Source of the DNA: an uncultured Collinsella sp. | GTDB lineage: Bacteria; Actinomycetota; Coriobacteriia; Coriobacteriales; Coriobacteriaceae | Length of the DNA: 19,866 bases | Direction: 5' to 3' | Assembly: GCA_902495085.1 (NCBI GenBank) | Contig: CABUWA010000018.1 | Span: 1 to 19,866 of the forward strand | Part shown: positions 15,097 through 19,866 of the stretch, piece after piece | Position numbering within the stretch: the stretch's first letter is position 1 | Layout: each line of letters opens with the position of its first letter | Notes under the pieces: model-generated | The model's input: only the letters and a program-made list of their open reading frames with translations | Database searches by the model: none | Told to the model about the DNA's origin: nothing | Program-made: the position numbers and the translations under genes

Positions 15097-16455
15097 TTAT
15101 TCCGATACAGTAGCTTCTCGTTGATTTTTCTCCTGCGAAGATGAGTGGCGGGAAATAAGGTCAAAAGCCATCTCGTAGCACATTTTTCTATATTCACATG
15201 ATGCAGGGTGTAGACTCTTGGGCAAGTAGCCGTGCTCGTCTGCAGCCTCCCAGCTACAGCCCCCACCACAGAAAGACCGAGCCCAACAGTCCGTACAGTC
15301 AATTCTTTTTTCGACACCCTGACTCCAGTTTTCAATATACCTAGTTTCGTCAATTCCGGTGACGATGTTGCCCATTTTGAATCGCATCATCCCGACAAAC
15401 CTGTGACAGGGGTATACGTCCCCTTCGGGAGTCACGGAAATAAAACGCCTGCCAGCCCCGCATCCGACAAAGGCGATCCTGTTGCTCATAATCAAATCAA
15501 CTGCAGTTTTCAATGTTCTAAACAAGGGCTTTTCCCCTTGATCAATCTGTTTGAGATATTGATCCGCCAAATCTATTAGGCCCGCCCTGATTTTGTTTAA
15601 TGAGTGTTCGTCGAGTTTGATATTCTCATCGAATGAGCTCACGGGCGAGAAGTAAATCCTTCTGAAGCCCATCTCTTTAAACTGAAGATAGTCTTCAACA
15701 AGGTTACAGTTATTATTTGTTAAGGTCGCTCTTGCGCCGAAGGGGAACGACTCGGAAAAACGACGAACGTTTTTGTCGATATCGGAGAAAGAGCCGCCTC
15801 CCGTCTTGTACGGGCGCGATGCATCGTGCTTGCATCCTGTACCATCGAGACTAATCAGAACAGAAAACCCGTGCTCCTTGAAAGAATTCACAGCAGTGTC
15901 ATTCAAAAGCGTTCCGTTGGTCGTAATAGAATAGGTAAAGTTTCTATTGGGGTATATTCTTTTTGAATAGTCGACCGTTTTCCATATCAGCGGCTCGTTA
16001 ATCATGGGTTCCCCACCAAAAAAGACGATCGCAAGCGTTTCGTTTTCCGATGAACTTGCGACGAGGTAGTCGACCGCCTTGAAGGCTATCTCGTCTGTCA
16101 TCAGCAGAGGAGACGTTCCATAATCTCCTTTACCGGCAAAACAGTAACTACAACCAAGGTTGCATGCATGTGAAACGTGGAGTTCGATGGATCTAAGTTT
16201 TCGAGGCGTGTCTTTTGTTAAGAAAGTCCGCTCAGACAATCGTTGATACTCATCAATGTCGTCTTCAAGTTCTGCTATGGTCGTTTGGTCGTAGCCTTTC
16301 GCAGCAAGTGACTTTGTTAGCAACTTCGAGTTGACCGTTCTTCCCGATGCTTCAAATATGCGAAGCGCATCTTCTGATGCTTGGTCAACCTGAAAGCAAT
16401 TGCGAGTGACCTCATCGAAGCAGTAACGACGATCACTTACTGAGAAAAAATGCAT
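15097..16455 (-). CDS. Radical SAM/SPASM peptide maturase
   Basis: A 452-residue enzyme. Residues 1-80 look like a PqqD-like peptide-recognition domain (FFSVSDRRYCFDEVTRNCF). The radical SAM cluster motif is C98-x3-C102-x2-C105 (CNLGCSYC), followed by GGEP at 147-150. A C-terminal SPASM domain carries C332, C350, C387, C390, C396, C400, C420 and C426, enough for two auxiliary 4Fe-4S clusters. Such enzymes form thioether or carbon-carbon links in RiPP precursors. It is followed on the same strand by two cysteine-rich peptides, its likely substrates. The ATG at 16455 has GAGGA four bases upstream and gives a normal N-terminus; a GTG at 16485 lacks a good site. By architecture it belongs with ranthipeptide/SCIFF-type maturases; the exact subfamily is not certain. 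Confidence 0.93.
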   Translation of the reverse strand: MHFFSVSDRRYCFDEVTRNCFQVDQASEDALRIFEASGRTVNSKLLTKSLAAKGYDQTTIAELEDDIDEYQRLSERTFLTKDTPRKLRSIELHVSHACNLGCSYCFAGKGDYGTSPLLMTDEIAFKAVDYLVASSSENETLAIVFFGGEPMINEPLIWKTVDYSKRIYPNRNFTYSITTNGTLLNDTAVNSFKEHGFSVLISLDGTGCKHDASRPYKTGGGSFSDIDKNVRRFSESFPFGARATLTNNNCNLVEDYLQFKEMGFRRIYFSPVSSFDENIKLDEHSLNKIRAGLIDLADQYLKQIDQGEKPLFRTLKTAVDLIMSNRIAFVGCGAGRRFISVTPEGDVYPCHRFVGMMRFKMGNIVTGIDETRYIENWSQGVEKRIDCTDCWARSFCGGGCSWEAADEHGYLPKSLHPASCEYRKMCYEMAFDLISRHSSSQEKNQREATVSE

Positions 16456-17021
16456 ACGTTCCTCAATTTCATGCTGGACTGGCACTAACCTTGTTTATTG
16501 TTGCGCAGCTATAAAAAACCACCAGCGGGGATTCGGTGTGCGGCCCAATCGGACTCCCAAAAGGTTCTATTTGAGACTGGCAAGCTTTGTGTTGTTGGCA
16601 CTTCGACAGCGCTCTTTATTCCAACATGGAGCCTCGCAGTTTGAGTCGACTTGCCTCTGGAAGGTCCGATCTTAACTTGATTTAGGATGAAAACAGATTA
16701 CAGGCGCGCTCCTCTAGAAAGAAAGGAAACCAATCGCCGCCTTTCACCAGGAAAGTTTTTATAGCCCACCTCGAGCAAAATGAAAGATGCGAGAGCGATT
16801 GGGGAACAACGCGAATCTCCCCTTTTGGGTGGGAGCGAGCCTTCAGCCACCGGCGAACGACTCGCCCTGGTCAGAATCTGGAAGTGGTGCCGGGCCGCTT
16901 GGGCCTCCCCGGTGACTTCGTGGGGCTTACCTGCCTGACGTCGAGGAGTACATCCGCAAGATTCGTTCCCTATGCCGTTTGCTCTCACGCCCGCCTTAGT
17001 TCCAAGTCGGGCGAGCCGCCG
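16456..17021. other. Non-coding junction stretch between the maturase and the FHA fragment
   Basis: I see no supportable gene in these 566 bp. The first part presumably holds the maturase promoter, but no good -35/-10 pair stands out. From about 16850 the composition becomes GC-rich again. A short open piece reading YLPDVEEYIRKIRSLC near 16928-16975 may be the end of some lost gene, unrecognised. The homology with the FHA gene begins abruptly near 17022, marking a recombination boundary. Confidence 0.4.
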
Positions 17022-17445
17022 CGCTCATGCGACCCGTGGCGGCGACACGTCGACGCCGCGCTCGCTGAGCACATCTTCGGTCGCGGGCGAGCACGAGGTC
17101 GCGCCGGCGCATCCGCTGGGACTGCTGTGCGTGCAAAACGGCTACGTGGTGAGCGTCCCGCGCTGGATTCAGCCGAGTGAGGAAGGCGTTGAGATCGGCG
17201 CGCTGGCAACGGGGGAGGGCGGCATCACCGACGACGTCTCGGCCCGCCATGCCCATATCTGGTGCGACGAGTCTGGCGCATGGTTTGTCGAGGACCTGTC
17301 GTCCACTAACGGCACCGTGGTGGTAAACGGGGCCACGAGTGTGTGTATTCAAGTAGAGCCCGGCCGCTCCGCCCAGCTCAACCCCGGCGACGAGCTCAAA
17401 CTCGGCGAATCCACCACCTACGCCATCCTGCTCGGCGCCCTCTAG
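17022..17445 (+). pseudogene. Truncated second copy of the FHA gene (3' part)
   Basis: About 141 codons match the end of the FHA protein at 8213-9151: AHAT then TSTPRS, APAHPLGLL, PRWIQPSE and the whole FHA domain including VSARHAHIW and SSTNGTVVVNGAT. By hand I count about 23 substitutions and a 3-residue deletion over 144 aligned residues. The N-terminal half is missing. The frame is open upstream to an ATG at 16972, but no ribosome-binding site is there, and that sequence is unrelated. The FHA domain is complete and has the same Gly-Ala in place of Gly-Arg. It is probably a leftover from the event that placed the island here rather than an expressed gene. Confidence 0.85.
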
Positions 17446-17476
17446 CCGGCAGTTAGGGACGTTCCTTTCCTGCCGG
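17446..17476. repeat. REP-like palindrome, empty IS target site
   Basis: CCGGCAG at 17446-17452 and CTGCCGG at 17470-17476 form a perfect 7-bp stem. The 17-base loop contains AGGGACGTTCCT, itself nearly palindromic. It starts at the FHA stop codon. At copy 1 the same arms (9152-9158 and 10734-10740) are pushed apart by the insertion element. IS110-family elements are known to favour such palindromic repeats. Confidence 0.75.
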
Positions 17477-17562
17477 TACTTGGGGACACTCCTTGGCGCG
17501 TCAGAGCCAGTCGTCCGGGGATGGAGGGACCATTCTGGCCTTTGGCGGTCACCCGAGGTAAA

Positions 17563-17896
17563 CCTTTACCGCCCGCCTATATTTGTCGAAATTACACTTA
17601 ACGGCGGGGTACAATAAACCTGCATGCGGATTTCCGTTGCGGGCGCTTCCCATCGCCGGGGCGTGCCCGGGAGCATCCGGCATGCGGCCTTTGCGGCGCT
17701 CGGTCATGTGCAAGACGGGCGGTCGGGTCTGTGGGGCGCATCAGCTGCCCCTCGCCTCGGCATGTCTTCTCTCCACGCCACGTACCTGCTGCTGAGCCTG
17801 CCTGCCAGATGATTGGAAGCAACAGCGTAAATCCCATCACGCCAACATCCCGGCGATCGCCGGGGCCTGTATACCTATATGAGAGGAGAGGGGTAT
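17563..17896 (+). promoter_or_regulatory. nifJ leader region with a 16-bp palindrome
   Basis: No gene is seen in these 334 bp. A -10-like TACAAT lies at 17610-17615 without a clear -35. A perfect 16-bp palindrome, CCCGGCGATCGCCGGG, sits at 17849-17864, 32 bp before the nifJ start. TATACC and GGTATA (17870-17875 and 17892-17897) flank the ribosome-binding site and could form a weak stem displaying it in the loop. Regulation by redox or carbon supply would be sensible but is not shown. Confidence 0.4.

Positions 17897-19866
<1,970 letters not shown>

Larger units (their letters stand above)
17022..17562. repeat. Long direct repeat, copy 2 (uninterrupted)
   Basis: Counterpart of 8719-10828 without the insertion element. 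After the FHA stop it continues through the palindrome and the ACTTGGGGACACTCC block to GGCGGTCA, where similarity to copy 1 fades. Confidence 0.85.

Noticed and set aside
16456..16485. GTG start ten codons earlier for the radical SAM maturase
   Set aside because: It lacks a good ribosome-binding site, while the ATG at 16455 has GAGGA at correct spacing.
10829..17021. CRISPR array or phage integration site in the island
   Set aside because: No regularly spaced repeats, integrase or tRNA target are visible; the boundaries are explained better by the FHA-tail repeats.

Overview
The window looks like the chromosome of a high-GC, anaerobic actinobacterium of the class Coriobacteriia, probably Collinsella or a close relative. 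This rests on GC-rich coding, an Ala/Pro-rich dnaX tail, a ybaB-recR pair, an FHA/kinase signalling operon and a nifJ-type pyruvate:ferredoxin oxidoreductase. The genus is my recognition, not a search result.

Layout. (1) 160-5217 is housekeeping: a YcxB-like membrane protein (minus), dnaX, a small membrane-anchored protein of unknown function (minus), then ybaB-recR. (2) 5463-9151 is a tight three-gene operon: a membrane-anchored secreted protein with a Ser/Gly linker, a membrane-bound Ser/Thr-kinase-like protein (ATGATGA overlap with the preceding gene) and an FHA-domain protein. A promoter, palindromes and a leader hairpin precede it. (3) 9175-10733 is an IS110-family element, IS1111-like because it has 14-bp inverted repeats near its ends. 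Its transposase carries a frameshift. It sits inside a palindromic repeat that also occurs uninterrupted at 17446-17476, so the window holds both a filled and an empty target site. (4) About 10.83-17.02 kb is an AT-richer island. It has a decayed methyltransferase gene, an ABC exporter, an IS110 remnant and a minus-strand operon: a radical SAM/SPASM peptide maturase, two short paralogous cysteine-rich peptides and a 35-residue membrane peptide. (5) 17022-17562 is a diverged, truncated second copy of the 3' end of the FHA gene plus its downstream sequence. (6) From 17897 nifJ runs off the window end.

The most exciting content is the ribosomally synthesised, post-translationally modified peptide (RiPP) cluster. 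Its two precursors (67 and 59 residues) are easy to miss. Both begin with Lys-His-Ile-His-Pro after the start codon, and their six cysteine positions align, several followed three residues later by Asp. That spacing recalls Cys-to-Asp thioether ranthipeptides such as freyrasin. The maturase would install the crosslinks and the convergent ABC protein could export the product.

The island lies between direct repeats (FHA 3' end plus downstream repeat). This suggests it arrived by homologous recombination with a related genome, or by integration of a circular molecule carrying that segment, and that it could be lost the same way.
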